The notes beneath the pieces were generated by a model. It saw only the letters and a list, made by a program, of their open reading frames with translations. It did no database searches and was not told the DNA's origin. A stretch of 64,000 nucleotides of DNA, taken from Diploscapter coronatus (lineage: Eukaryota > Nematoda > Chromadorea > Rhabditida > Rhabditidae). Shown piece by piece: positions 12,732 through 26,000 of the stretch (its first letter is position 1; the number at the start of each line of letters is the position of its first letter). The DNA is taken from NCBI GenBank assembly GCA_964036155.1, contig OZ038422.1, positions 75,787,201 to 75,851,200 of the forward strand, written 5' to 3'. A program made the translations under genes and the position numbers.

Positions 12732-15700
12732 ACTGAAAAATTTCGATCCTACCCCAGCTCAGTTCAAAAATCACTCAATCCCGGCATTTTTTGAGGTCAG
12801 AATTAAACATTTTCGATGTTGTCTACATAGCAGAATAACAGAAAAGATTGGAATAGATCTCAAAAATTGTAGAAAATAAGATGGGGAGTCTAAAGCCATG
12901 AATTTGAAATGGAATTTCTTGTATGCTATTCTTTGTCTTGTCTCTCCTGATGAACTCTAATACTTCAAAGCCTGAATGCGCAACAATCAACCAGACTGAC
13001 AGAGGCTGTCAAGTATTGATGCTCAAAGAAAGCGTTAGAATAGCGAATACAAAGAGTAGAATGTGTTTCAGACAATTTTTAGCTTTCAACATATCAAAAC
13101 TAGATCATACAATTATGACATTTTGAGATTTCATAGATAGCTCACTGAGGTTCTATAAACTGAAACAAACATTGAAGCTTTCAGGAGTGAGTTTGAAACA
13201 TTATACGCAAAAATCTCGTATTTTTAAAAATTCAATTACACTAGTGAGTAAATTTGCTGCCAAATTGTTCAAAGACTTGTATAAGTGCATAGAATTGCAC
13301 AATGTGAACGGGATTAGAGGAAGTCGAAAACTTCAAAGAACAAAACAGTGGAAGAAGAAATTTTGGAAAAAAGAAAAATGAAATTTTTAGATAAGAGAAT
13401 TCGATGTTACACGCAACATTCTCGGGTTTGTATGAGACAATATTCTGTCGGGAGAATCAGATATTAGTTGCCAAATTCAGGCTTCGAAAAAGATTATTTT
13501 TGAAGGAAACTTCGAAACATCAATACTTTTTTTTTTTTTTAAATCAGTTATTTTTCTAAATTTTCTACTTCTGTATCTGGCGGAAATCGTTTTGGAAATG
13601 GATAAGGTAATAAAACGCTCAGTGTTGTCACTCTATGCTAATTTTCTCATGAAAGTGTTCAAAAACAAAAAAAAATAGAAAATATAGTGTGAACAAAAAT
13701 TTTAATAAAATCTTCTCGCGCATTTTCTGGGAAAGAAATTTGCGAGTTGCGCTAATCGCTCGACGAAATTTGTTTCCGGAAAGAACAAAGATGAAGAAGA
13801 TGAAAATGGGTGAGATTTTTAGGAAAATTATTAGCCTGCTCCTGCAAAAGCTTCTCAATCTCATCCTTCAAAACTTATCATGGTGCAAAAATTTTATTAG
13901 ATCGACCAAAAATTTTCGAATCCGTTTAAACTTCCCTATTTTTCGATCTTATTCGTTTCATAATTCCAGGATCCTTTTCAAATAATGATATTTATGAAGT
14001 TCGGCGCTATTTAGAAAAAATGTTAAAATGTCACGAAAATTAGTGAAAATGACACGCGAGGACGGGGATTATAATGGTTGCAAAAAAAAACGCGAAAGAG
14101 AGTAGGACAGCCGTCTGGGAGAGCATGAAACGAAGGCCCAGAGCCTGGGGCCTGGGCCGAAAGATCTAAGCCCCGTCCCGTTATAGCATCTCGCATTATT
14201 TCTGTTCTCCCAGAACATATTCAACCCTTTGTTTCTTAAGGTCTCCCTATTTTCAAGCATTCAGCATCATTTTTACACTACATGAAATTATTCACCCCGA
14301 AATTTGAACGACAAATTCTTACCTGGAATCCAGACTATAAATAAATAAATATATTCTCCTCGATCACAGAATGAAAGAAACGATCATCGAAAAAGTCTAA
14401 AATTTGAAGTTAAATATTTCATTAATTCTGGAGAAATTTTGCAGAAACTGAAATAGATATTGCTAAAATAGCAAATCCAGACCCTATGAACTTATTCGAG
14501 TCGGAATAAGCGCGGGCGTAAATAAAGTTGAATTCGGAAAAATAATAATATGCAGAAATTTAAGGAGAAAGACCGAAGCTAACAACAACCGATTTAAATG
14601 AAAACAATCTTTCTGAATCTGACCTTATCCAAAGATGGTTAAAGGTCAAATTGCACAAACTACAGGGACCCAAGGGGATTAGTCTTGGGGTTCAACTAAA
14701 AATAAGGTATATGATACTACGTGGCACAGACCTACTGTCATGCCGCACAATTCATTTTGTCCCGACTTTTGTGGATTAAAATGGCTGGCGAAAAACGAAA
14801 GCAAAAATAGATGGACCCTAATTTTTGGTCTTTATCCGCGAAAATTTTGCATGCCGCACCCCACTCCAGTGCTTTTTTTCTAAAAGAAAATCTTTCTCTT
14901 TGACTCTACTACTTCCAATTCATAAGCACTCAAAATCTTCGTAATTTTATGATGAATCGAGAAGATTCGGAAAAAGAAGGTCTTTCATTCTCAGCACAGA
15001 CCCACATTTCTGGAAGAAAAATGAAGGATTTTGGGAAATTGACAATAAACAAGAGCAAAAATCGCGCTATTTACATATACACAAAATAATGTTGGTTGAA
15101 TAATGATATTCACAATCAAATTGAAAATTTCTCTTTAAGCCTGATACTTCATGATTCAGAATTTAAACTTTATGTTGTTCTATATTATTATTATTTTTTT
15201 AGATTATGGAGACTTATATCAAACTTTTGGCATAATTCTAAATTCTTTGAGTTTAAAAAATTCAAATTTGAAATTTCTAGTTTAAGGATTTTTCTGAGGC
15301 GTCTAATCATCGGAATTTCTCTATTTCTGGATGAATTTCGCGTTGTTTTTTCATTCAATGCATCGCTAACTAAAGTACCGTGTCATTTGGCTCATTTCCT
15401 GCAGTATTCTGAGCATTTTGTTGTGTTGAGCAGAGAAACAGGGTCATTTCACGAGCTGCAAATTCGAGGCTCATCTTTTCGTGATTCGTTTAATTACTCT
15501 ATTTCGAGTTTGATAGCCATTCACTATATGGCTCAATTTTTAAATCTCTTCCTGTTTAGTCCAAAAGAGTCTAGTCATTTCCTAAATAATTTTTTATTTT
15601 GTAAACCATTTGAAACGTTTCATTTATTTTTTCTCTCTAAAGAATATTTTTCACTTTTATTGTAAACGATCGATTACTTGAGACGAAATAAATGGAACGC

Positions 15701-16988
15701 AATTTTTATGCGCAGAAATTCGGACACTGCTTGCAGCTAACTTTACGCTATTACATCATATTTAATTAATGTATATGACGACTATTTGATATTACGCAAT
15801 GCACACTTTGCATATTCGGATTTGTGCATCACTTATTTCGTCTCAAGTTATCGATCATTAGCAATACACTTGCCATTTTCACCCTGCATTTTCAAGATTT
15901 CATATGTCGCTACTAAGTTTAGGGTTTATGATTCTTCTAGACCTTTTCTGGTTGATTTCACATTTGAAATGATTTAGACTTATTTTCTGTGTTCAAAATT
16001 TTAAAACTAAGTTTTTCCTTGCTTTTTTAGAATTATAATTTTTCTTCCAAGAAAAAACCGTATCCAATTCATACTACATACATTTTACACCTCACTATTT
16101 TCTAAGCATCTGCAATATTCGACATTTCCAAGATAATTCACAAAATAATGAGTCTTCCCTTCACACATTCTTGCAGATCTTTCATTGTGTTACACTGAAA
16201 ATATTGTTTTTAACTAAGAATTCAACTTCTTGACAAACTCGTTGATTTGCGATTATCAGATCGCAGACAATAACTTCCTGGGAAAAATGAAAGAAAACTT
16301 TAAATCTTTATCATTTAAAAAACTGATTTCCAAAAAAATTAACCTAAATTAAAGTGAAAATTCGACAAAACAAAATCTTATAAAGTTTCAGAATTTAGTT
16401 TGACCCCTTCCCTAATTTACTCCAAGTTTACTCAAAGTAATTACCAAGACTATTCATGTTCATTAACTCGAGTGTTTCTAGTAGTCAGTAAATTCTTACC
16501 TCGCTTTTTAAGCTCGAAAGATGTTTAGTCGTTTACCCCTTTATTTTTAGGATCGTAATAATCTAGTCGAACCCGGCTTCAAAATAATTTGACCTTTCCG
16601 CATAAATTACCTCTAGCTCTTACAAGATCGGGTATTTTCGGGTCATTTTCAGAATTTTCCGAAATGCCATATTTATATTTTGCCCGGTTCAATTTAGATA
16701 TTTTGCGAGTATTTAACGGAAGAGAAGGTCGAGTTCCGGTATTCGTTCCATTTGGTTGGTTTGAAATTTCTTCTCCAACTTTTGATCATTTCAACATTTA
16801 AAGAGGAGTACCTTTACACCTTATTAACTACTGAAAACCCAACTAAAAATATTATATCATCAGTGATCGAATTTTATTTTTTCGAAGAAAAAACTTCAGA
16901 AGGTTGGCGGAAATAGTTTTCCAAATCACTGGTTAAGAAAGTGGGCGTGGCCTGTGCACAAGCAAAGTTGGCTGGTCTACGCAACTCG
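12732..16988. other. Spacer with one long unexplained open frame
   Basis: AT-rich DNA between the minus-strand membrane protein and the plus-strand receptor. The upstream exon(s) of the membrane protein are probably in the first part. A GC-richer patch at 14050-14210 is not convincingly coding. The 189-codon frame at 15096-15665 is listed separately. Confidence 0.5.
15096..15665 (+). CDS. Long single-exon open frame of unknown meaning (189 aa)
   Basis: This is the longest uninterrupted frame in the window, from ATG to TAA. The translation is rich in Phe, Leu, Ser and Tyr, with several hydrophobic patches and no domain I recognise. There is no clear signal peptide at the start. The sequence is T-rich on the coding strand, which inflates such residues and reduces stop codons, so it may be chance or a remnant. 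No splice-linked neighbours were found. Other genes here are made of many short exons, so a 570-bp single exon would be unusual. Confidence 0.2.
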   Translation: MNNDIHNQIENFSLSLILHDSEFKLYVVLYYYYFFRLWRLISNFWHNSKFFEFKKFKFEISSLRIFLRRLIIGISLFLDEFRVVFSFNASLTKVPCHLAHFLQYSEHFVVLSRETGSFHELQIRGSSFRDSFNYSISSLIAIHYMAQFLNLFLFSPKESSHFLNNFLFCKPFETFHLFFLSKEYFSLLL

Positions 16989-19900
16989 ATGCCGAGAATG
17001 TCGCTGGCCTCTCTCCTTGCCTTATTGGGCATCCTCCTGGGAGCTGCTCAGTTACTCGGTATTTTGCTTTCTTATTTTTACTCCAACTTGATTTGATTAT
17101 TGGGATGTTTCAAAATGCCAAAACACGAAGTATGTCTGACAAGGAGAAGGAAATGATTTAGATTTGATGCTGAAATACAACCTTTCTTACACCAAATATC
17201 AAAGTTATTTTTTTATTTAGAAATCATTTTATCATTGCTTTATATGTATAATTCTACATCAAACAGATGAAAATCTCCATCTTTCACTTCGCTTATAAAA
17301 ATTGTTTACATCTACAGGTGAAAATGCAAAATTATACGGAAATGTTTGCGGATAATTATGTTTTGATTGTTAGAACAAAAATGAATGATTAGGTTAAAAC
17401 TAATGCAATTTGCTCTGGAGCTCTTAGTTTTCGAATTTTTCTCGCGAAAAGTGACAAAAACCATGAGTGACAGCTGAGCTGATGCGATGAATTGACAACT
17501 TTTTCAATGTTCTCTTTTCTTTCCGAGCTTTGTTTCAAGATGTTCTCTATTTTTTCTTCTTTTATGGATTATTTAGAATTCTTTTTCACTGATGATTAAT
17601 CTTTCTTTTCTTATCAAAATGCTATAAAAATTGTTACATTCGGATTTCTAAAATTCATCAGCTTTTCGCGAATTTCTTAATCTCGATAATCCTTTCAAAA
17701 ATTGGGTGAAAATCCTTACTTCTCTAGAATTTCCTATGATCTTTGCTAGCGATGATGGATCACGTGATATGCTCTATGTTATTGGCGCTATCTTCGCAAA
17801 TATCTATATCAGGTAGAAAGCTAGAAAAGAGTCTGGCCAGTAAAAACTGATCTAAAAAATTAGACATTAAATTGATTTATTGACTTTTTATTCATATTTT
17901 CAGAAAGCTCCGACATACCGGAGCATTATCTATTGGCGGAACGGCTTTTATCGAGATATAACAAAGGTTGGATTCTTTTATTTCTTAATATTTGAATTTT
18001 TTAGGTTTGATCCCAAAGCGCCTCCAAAATGAGAGTATCAAAGTCAATTTTTCCATGGAGTTATATCAGATTATTCAAGTTGTAAGTTAATTGGACTTAT
18101 TTTTTTTTTTTTTTTTTATAAATTTGAAACTTCAGGACGAACCGCAGCAATCTTTGATAATAAATGCATGGATAGTCGAGGTAAAATAAAATGTTATTTT
18201 TCCTAAAAATGAATTTTTAGCGCTGGGTCGACAATTTGCTGGGATGGGACCCCGAAAGACACAGCAATGTCACAGAAGTGATGATTGAGTACGACAAAAT
18301 TTGGATTCCGGACACGACTTTATACAATTCGTGAGCGTCTTTCTTGCAATTACCAGAGGATCGAAAAATACCTAAATCTACGCTAAATGAGCTATTTTCT
18401 TGATTCTTGATAGATAAAAAGAACGCGTTATTTCATTATAGCCACTAAAAGAAAGAATAATTGTAGTTTTTTTCCCTAAATATTTTTCCTTGCAACTTTT
18501 CTATGATTCGACGTAGAGATCATGCATTTATTTATAATTCTAACGATTTGATGAAATGGATTCAAAAGTTCAAGCATCGTTTTCTGACAAATAATGACTG
18601 ACTCGATGGCTCAGTGGATCTGTGAGGGGGAGTGACGATGTTTGAAGCTGAAATATTTTACGGCTCAAATTACCTAATTGTTCACTTTCTTAGGTTACAA
18701 ATCGACTGAAAACTGTATTGTTTTGGCCATTTTTTTATTTCTCAGAGACTTGCTAGACTCCAGAGATCAGAAAATTTCGATTTTAGTCCAAAAATTTTGG
18801 TTCTATTTTACCCTGGTTCAAAATTTCGAAATTTGGGTTTATTTCGTTTTGCTGAACACAAAGTTTGAGAAAATTCTCATCAGTTCCAAGACTTTTCTCG
18901 GTTGTTTTAGCAATTAGGAAAGCAAAGAGATCCCTGAAACAAGAACTTCTCCGACAAATCGAATTATGCTTGTCCGACCTCTTTGTCTGGACATTCCGCC
19001 CTAAACTCACCCTTGGGGGATTACCTTGTAAGTGATAGCATTAAAACAAATGGAATCTGCAAGCGAAGAAAATAAATGGCAATAAATGGGAGAATTGCTA
19101 GAATAGAAAAGATCGATGATCAAATCCATATAAAATAGCCCTGGAGCAACTTTTATTCCAATAAAAGTACGTTTTATTGCAATGTCATGAATTTAAACAA
19201 GTCTAAAAATTTTCAAGATTAAAAAAGTAGATAAATTGATTTTTTTCAGATTAGTGATGGATGACTCTGATTCTCGTCGTTTACTACACGCCAAGCTAAC
19301 AACTAGAGGTCAAGGCAAGGGAGCGCTGGTTGAGATGCTCTATCCGACGATCTACAAGTCTAGCTGTCTTTTGAATCTCAAGTCAGTTTTATTCGAGCTT
19401 AAAATACGAACCATCTTGAACTCTATCTACTTACCATAAAGTGGTGAATTTTACAAGAGGTTCTAAAATTGACTTTTAACCTAGATCTTTTCAGATTCTT
19501 CCCCTTTGATGTCCAGGTAATTTTTTCCTAAACTATACTAGTGTTAAGTTTCTCAAATGAAGATTGGAAATTTTGGCATCAATTCCAATTTTCTCCAACT
19601 TGAATTCCTTCTTTCTGCAGCTTTCCTTCTTCATTCATTTGGTTTCTCAAATTGTTTGTCTCGTGCCTCGACCTCATTTCGACTTCTTCGTGGCACGTTA
19701 AGCCAAGAACAGCGTTTGAGTTAGAAAAAGCAAAAATCTAGAACTTTAAAAAAATCTTTTGAAAATTCCGAAAAGACCCAGACAGATTTAGGGTATAACT
19801 CAAAAATGCGGGGTAGCCTCATGAAACACTTGACTTGGATTTTTTTTGGTTTTTATTTCAAAGAACAAAATTCATCAGGGAATAATCTCTTGCTTTTTTC

Positions 19901-22573
19901 GCTTTGCGTTATTTCGTTCACAAACAAATCCACTTTTACTGAATTTTCTCCTAAGGGAATTTTGTGCTTCGAACGGAAGTTCGGTTCAGGAAAGTCGACG
20001 CGAGAAGTCTGCAAAAAATTGTTGAGACCAAACAGACCGACGTAACTCGAAAGAATGAAAGCTATATTGCAAATTTATTGAAACCGCTTGTTGATTAGAC
20101 ATTTTGCAATGTTAGGAATCTAGCAAGTTCAAACATCATCCTATCTAATGCATTTGAAAAATTAAGAGAAGTTAATACTCTGGATTTCCGATGCAAAAAT
20201 GAATTCAAATCAGAAGAGTGTTAAAAGTCGAATCTTTTAGAACCAATTTGTTTTCCAAATCTATACCAATAATAAGCTTATAAATTTACAAAAAAAAAAC
20301 TTTTATTTTTCGCTTTCTTTACTTATTTTGAACACTTGAATAACTCTCGGAAATCCGTTGAAGCGTATTTTATTTTCGTATTCATAGTCCAATGCGCCGT
20401 TAGATTTCGTAGAATTTATGAAAGATTACAGTAAGATGCAAAAATAAGGAAAATTACACTCACTATAAAAATAGTCACAAACTAAATTGAAGGTTTGCCG
20501 CTTAACCTTTGGGAGCTGGAGCTTCGACAACACTCAAATTGACTACTTTCCTCATAATACTACCCACGCTATCGGAACCCGAAACTGCATTGAAAATGAG
20601 GGGTGGAATGTTCTGTCAACCCATGGTAAAATCATAAAATAGGTGATTTTCAAGAAAAAGATTGCAGTAGTCCGCCAGAACAACAAATACGAATGTTGCC
20701 AATTCAATTATACCTTGCTGGAATTTTACATGACGATACAACGAAAGCCACTTTATTATGTGATCAATTTGATCATCCCTACATCGATCATCACTCTCAT
20801 TTCTATCATCGGATTCTTTAGGTCAAATTTGTTTATTTCAAGAAGAAAATGCCAATTTATAGTTCTTCCTCTATTAACGATCTACGTCAGGAGAAGATCA
20901 GCCTGGGAATAACAACGCTACTCTCGATGTCCATTCTAATTTTCATGGTATCCGATAAAATGCCGAGCACGCTGTCTTTCATACCTCTGATAGGTAACTT
21001 TTAAATTATACCGATCTATTTTCTTATTTTTACCAAATTTAGAAATCTTGGATTTAAATTTCAGGCTGGTTCTACACGACAATGATCCTGGAAATTTCCA
21101 TCGCTACCCTATGCTCAACTCTAGTCATTTACGTTCAAAAGAAAGGTGCCTTTTCTTCTAGTTCTAAAAATCTTAAAATTTTAGGAAGTTTGGGAAAACC
21201 GCCATCTCACAAGACGATGTCTCGAGCTCGGGTGGTGGCTAAAATGATCGGAATGGAGATGCCATTGGTGATGAAAGTTGCTTACGCAAAGAAAATGAAG
21301 GTATCAAAATAATGCTGGCAATTTGGAAGAGTAGCTGTATCGTTGCATGCAGGCTAGTTAGAGGATGTTAGGGCAAGGATTCTTTTCTCATACTATTTCG
21401 TACGTAACAATGTAACTACTTTTGCAGATTGCTAATAATTTTTCGGAAATCTAAAAAAAGTATTTCCAGGAAGAAAAAGCAAGGAGGGCGGCTCTTCAGC
21501 AAAATGGTCGGAAGAAAAGTTTGTGGACGAAAGTTTATCATCTCGCCAGAGAACAGGCGGCCGCTAGAAAAGTCAGAAAATATTTCCAAGAAGGAAAATT
21601 TGAAAATGATCAGTGCAATTCAATACAGAGCTCGCAATCTTCGCAAAAAGTCAACGGCATCGTTTCGCCCGAAATCGGCGTCATCCCTTCGACAGCGAGA
21701 AAATGCACGATAAGCGACGACATTACGCACATTGGTAGGACAATTTACTGTTGCTTGCTATTTTTCTCAAAACGCTTTCTCAATTAGTTCAGTTTGGTCA
21801 AATTTTCCTCCAGACTATCGGTCCTCAATAGATGATGGTATTAATAATAATCTCGTTTCGTCAAAGAAAAATGCATCGCTTAATAATGAAATGAAAATTG
21901 AATGAAACCGCGCAATGAAGATGTGCATGAGAATATAATAAAAAGCGTATAAGAATTTTTAACCAGAATCCTTCAGACAACTCCCACCTAGCAGTTGAAG
22001 AAGACGGAAATCAAATCGATGATGAAGTATGAAAATTTAAAAAATAACATAGTTTTACAATAATAAAATTTAAGGCAGATAGCAGCCTACAGGAGGCAGA
22101 TTTGCTTACGATCAATAAGTACACGCTCACGAAATCTAGCACATGTAATAGCTTCGACAGTATCGCTAGGGAATCTATCGTTAAGCCCGCTGAAGGTTAA
22201 GATAATCATGATATTTCGCTTCTTAATAGATGAAATCTCTAAATTATAAATTAAATTCCGATTTCGAGTTTTGAAAATTTTATACTTTCTCCTAGACTAT
22301 GTTCCTAGCATTAATAATGCTAAATTTAGGGCTGATTTGAATATATCGAATTATTATTGAATATGTTCATGACGATGAGTTTCAGTGTCGGTGATAACTC
22401 CGCGCTCTCAACAGCGTAATTTGGTTGAATTGGAATACGACTGGCTGGCCGCCGTACTCGAAAGAGTCTTTCTCATCCTTTTCCTGTTCCTGTTCATTCT
22501 CTGCGCGGTCGGAATCAACTGCTTCGGACTCTACTTCTGGTGGCACGCTAGCGATTTGAGACCTCTAATTTGA
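16989..22573 (+). CDS. Nicotinic acetylcholine receptor-like subunit, alpha type, paralogue of gene A (gene B)
   Basis: Exons: 16989-17058, 17904-17966, 18005-18081, 18136-18180, 18221-18330, 19250-19381, 19495-19516, 20493-20625, 20668-20821, 20863-20993, 21065-21145, 21185-21300, 21470-21734, 21814-21837, 21977-22026, 22075-22195, 22386-22573. The sum is 1782 nt, giving 593 residues. The start encodes a signal peptide (SLASLLALLGILLGAAQ). The Cys-loop is C-LLNLKFFPFDVQV-C, split by a 22-nt microexon. Loop C has adjacent cysteines (KYECCQFNYT). M2 follows QEK (Glu at -1') and reads SLGITTLLSMSILIFMVSD, so a cation channel is expected. A long basic M3-M4 loop is followed by M4 (FLILFLFLFILCAVGINCF). 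Two introns are only 41-42 nt. Four exons (110, 154, 131 and 81 nt) have the same length and order as in gene A, so the two genes are paralogues. AATAAA motifs follow near 22660. Ligand and partner subunits cannot be read from the sequence. Confidence 0.88.
21315..21433. mobile_element. Foldback (MITE-like) element inside an intron of gene B
   Basis: About 118 bp with imperfect terminal inverted repeats. The left end reads GGCAATTTGGAAGAGTAGCT. The right end in reverse complement reads AGCAATCTGCAAAAGTAGTT. The centre holds GATGTTAGGGCAAGGATTC and CATACTATTTCGTA, which recur in other foldback elements here. It lies in the intron between the 116-nt and 265-nt exons (21301-21469). Confidence 0.7.
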
Positions 22574-23040
22574 TTTTAAAAAATAATTATGCTTCTTTTT
22601 GAGATTCGAATGAGCTGTAATGTAACGGGTATAAAATTCGTTATCATGATGAAGATTGAAATAATAAATTAAATAAATAAAAGACTTAGTTGTTAATGAT
22701 TACAGAAAATTACAAATATGACCTCTTGCACTAGCTACCTTCAGGTTACTCTCACCCTTTTGTAGAAGCTACTCTCTTTTTAAACGTAGTACACTTCATA
22801 TAGGAGATAGGGATAAGGCAAGATGGGCTCTAATTTTTACCAAAATAATCTACCCAATGCACTCATTATTTGAGATCAAAATGAACCTACCTTTCCCTAT
22901 CCTCTATATGAAGTGTATTACGTTTACAAAGAGGGTAGCTTCTACAAAAGGGTGAGAGTAACCTGAGGGTAACTAGTGTAAGAGGCTTGAATAACAATAT
23001 ATATCATAAAAAATGTTTATAACAATTGAAGTATTGAGTG
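22574..23040. other. Convergent spacer between receptor gene B and the acyltransferase gene
   Basis: This holds the 3' ends of two genes facing each other. It contains AATAAA-type motifs near 22660-22680 (plus-strand gene) and the large hairpin element at 22722-22985. Confidence 0.75.
22722..22985. mobile_element. Long-armed hairpin element (~264 bp, arms ~105 bp)
   Basis: The left arm starts CCTCTTGCACTAGCTACC and runs through CAGGTTACTCTCACCCTTTT and ACACTTCATATAGGAG. The right arm in reverse complement starts CCTCTTACACTAGTTACC and carries the same blocks with few changes. The arms are about 90 percent alike by eye, so insertion is fairly recent. The loop contains AGGGATAAGGCAAGATGGGC, related to the cores of other foldbacks here. 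There is no transposase, so it is a non-autonomous element. Confidence 0.85.
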
Positions 23041-26000
23041 TCAAATTAAACCCGGAAATTGCTTTGTAAATTTCTGCGCCATTTTCTTGAACAGTGGTTT
23101 GACTTTGATTCTGCCGAATTTCGTCAAATGAAGGTGGTCGTCCATGAACGATAAATTCATCGTATCGTCATACCATGTGATCTGAAATTTAATTGTAAGA
23201 ATAAAAAGGTAAAATGTTTCTTACAGTTCCGTTTTTATTGACCAACATAGGCATGACGTCGTATAGTTCACATTTCTTGCATCTAATTTGTTTATTTTTG
23301 AGAATAAAATAACTTTAAACTAACGTTGTTGCGAGTTTTTTAAGTCGAATACGAGCGTTCTCTTCATCGTGAATTACGAATCGGTCCTGAATTATAAACT
23401 AAAAATGACACTTTAGATCTATCTCAATAGAACTAGTAAGACCTAAAGAAGCTATCCTTTACACTGTTTCGTTAAGTTTATCATAAATCCAAATTTTAAA
23501 AAATGTTTAGCTTACTCCTGCAGTAGACAAAGGTTTCTTTTCCTTCTTCATGTACTCGTTCATTCTCGTTGTACACTTATAAGGCGGGCAGGTAGGCATT
23601 GCATTTAGGATGTAAATCTAAAATATTTTAATTTCATTGAAATAACTTTTAGAAATTAGCCTTTTTGAGATTTTTCTGCTTCTTGTACCACTCCAGCCTT
23701 TCAACATGCTGTTGGTAGATTGTATCATTTTCAATGGGGATTTTTGTATCTAGCTTTTCCTTACCGCGGAAAGATCTAAAAACTTGTTATTTTGAATAGA
23801 TTTTCTAAAATACCTGTAAACAATAAACAGAACTTCAGGTTGAATTTTATTGTAAACGTCTCGATAATTTATTAACGGATGGCATTCCTTCATTTGATGC
23901 TTATCATCGATTAGCGGCTCACATCCTTAATTTTTTAATATTTAGAAATTAATTTTTTTTTTTAAATTTAGACGATTTTACCGATCATAGCGAAGACCCA
24001 GAATTCTTTAACGAGACTCAGAAACCCTTCATAAATTATGTTCGCCTGATTATTCGCATAACTATTTCCCATCACGAGAAATTTCAATTTCCCCGTATGA
24101 TTGCCCTAAAAAATTTGATCTTCAGAAAAAAGCAAAATAAAATTAGGACCGGTTTCTTGCACAGTCCATAGGGATGTCCAACTTTGGGGTCTCCGAAAGG
24201 AATTCGAGTGCAATTTTCTATCGTTATCGATTTGATTACTGCTTGTATTCCTTCGACTCGGTTTATCGCTATTGCATGTGCTAAATTTATTTTTTTTTAT
24301 AATCTAAATTTTAAAAGTAAAGAACATATTTGTTTAAATATGCTCACATAAATTCTTCGACGGGTTATTAACAGATATGTCTATCCCATAATTTTCGACG
24401 TTTGAAATGGAAATATAGTCAGTCTGATCATTAACTTCTTCAGTCCTTGTCAAAGTTAGCGATATAAATATTAACGAGGCAATCAGAAAAATGATAGGAA
24501 TAGGAGAAAGTTGCAGGTAAAATCGTTCGTAGGCAAAATAAATTACTATAGCTAGAGTGAAACTGACTATTATGCCGAGTATGAAAGCTGAAATAAATAA
24601 TAAAAATGCTAAAACAAACTATTCTAATGTTTACCTAATATTTCATCCTCATGATAAAACTTGAAAATCACATAAACGGGCCAGTGCACTAGATATAGCG
24701 AGTAAGAAATATCGCCTATGAGATTCATCAGAGCGTTTGATATTACGAAAATCTGAAATTTTAAATTCAATAATTTCTTCGGTAGATAAAGATTTTAATC
24801 CCAACCTCATGAAATTCGCCAATAACGATGAGAATTCCCGTAATAAAAGTGATTTCAATTCGAAGATGTGAATTTTCAGCAGTTTTCCAGGAAAATGCGT
24901 AGAGAATCAGCCCTATCAGAAAATATGCAATGTAAGGAAGTAATGATTTGTCGTTTTGTACAAGTCCTAAAAAGTCCATCTTAAAATATTTCATCACATC
25001 ATATATTATACCATCATTATCAGGCTCGTCAACACCAATTAAATCAGAAGAAGTCTAAAAATGAAAAAAAAACAAACAAAAAAAAAGAATTGAAAATTCT
25101 CCAATAACTAACCTGAGTGTTCTTTGATTTTGTTATGAGAAAAGCCGTAATTCCTACACAAAACTGCCATATTCTAGCCAGCACATTGTTAAAAGCGATA
25201 GTTTGATTAGCACACAATTGAAATATCAGTGAAATGGATCCGATACCTTAAATATTCTGTAGAAATATTAAATTTGAAGCAAAGAACCTATGAAAAACGC
25301 CATATTTGGAAGACCTAGACTTCTTTGAATGATAAATAGAAGTGGAACGATAAGGTACCATTGAATTTCAACGCATAGTGACCAGGTGTGTGTGAATAGG
25401 TCTTCGGCATTAGCTAACTAAAGCAATTTTCTTACAATTTAAAGTTTAAAAAGTTGAATCACCAATTTTTCATAATCTTTCTCCACATCAACATCGAATT
25501 TCATATTCGTCAATAGGAATATCGCACTTTGTCCGCTTTTTATATTAATATCGTAAAATGAATCAGGCAAACATTCGTACATTGCTATTAGCATTAAAGA
25601 TATCGCGAGGTAGTATAGAGGGAAAATTCTCTAAAATTTCAACTTTATACTTTCATTTAAAGTTCCAACCTTGATTCTTCGATGATAGAATGTCTTCAAT
25701 GAAGTTAAATTTAGCACTTTAAATTTGCTTATAATCATAGCGATCAAGTAACCGGAAATTACGAAGAACCTAAAAATTTATTCGATAAAATGAAAAAGGA
25801 CGAAAGTTACATATCAACTCCGATATAGCCATTTGGGAAATATGCTGGAAAGAAATGATAGAAAATTACAAGCAGAATAGCCCAGGCTCTAAGGCCTTGA
25901 ATATCACGACGTTTCTTCCTTGGAGTATTTTGAATCTTCTTCGGCACTTCAACTATTTCATCATCGTTAGTTTCTCTAAAAACGATGATTTTAAACTTAT

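Noticed and set aside
14050..14210. GC-richer patch in the spacer
   Set aside because: No consistent frame with splice sites on either strand; likely composition variation or an old repeat.
20591..20667. In-frame TAG after the Cys-loop exon of gene B, suggesting a broken gene
   Set aside because: A 42-nt intron (20626-20667) removes it and restores the VVRQNNKYECC frame.
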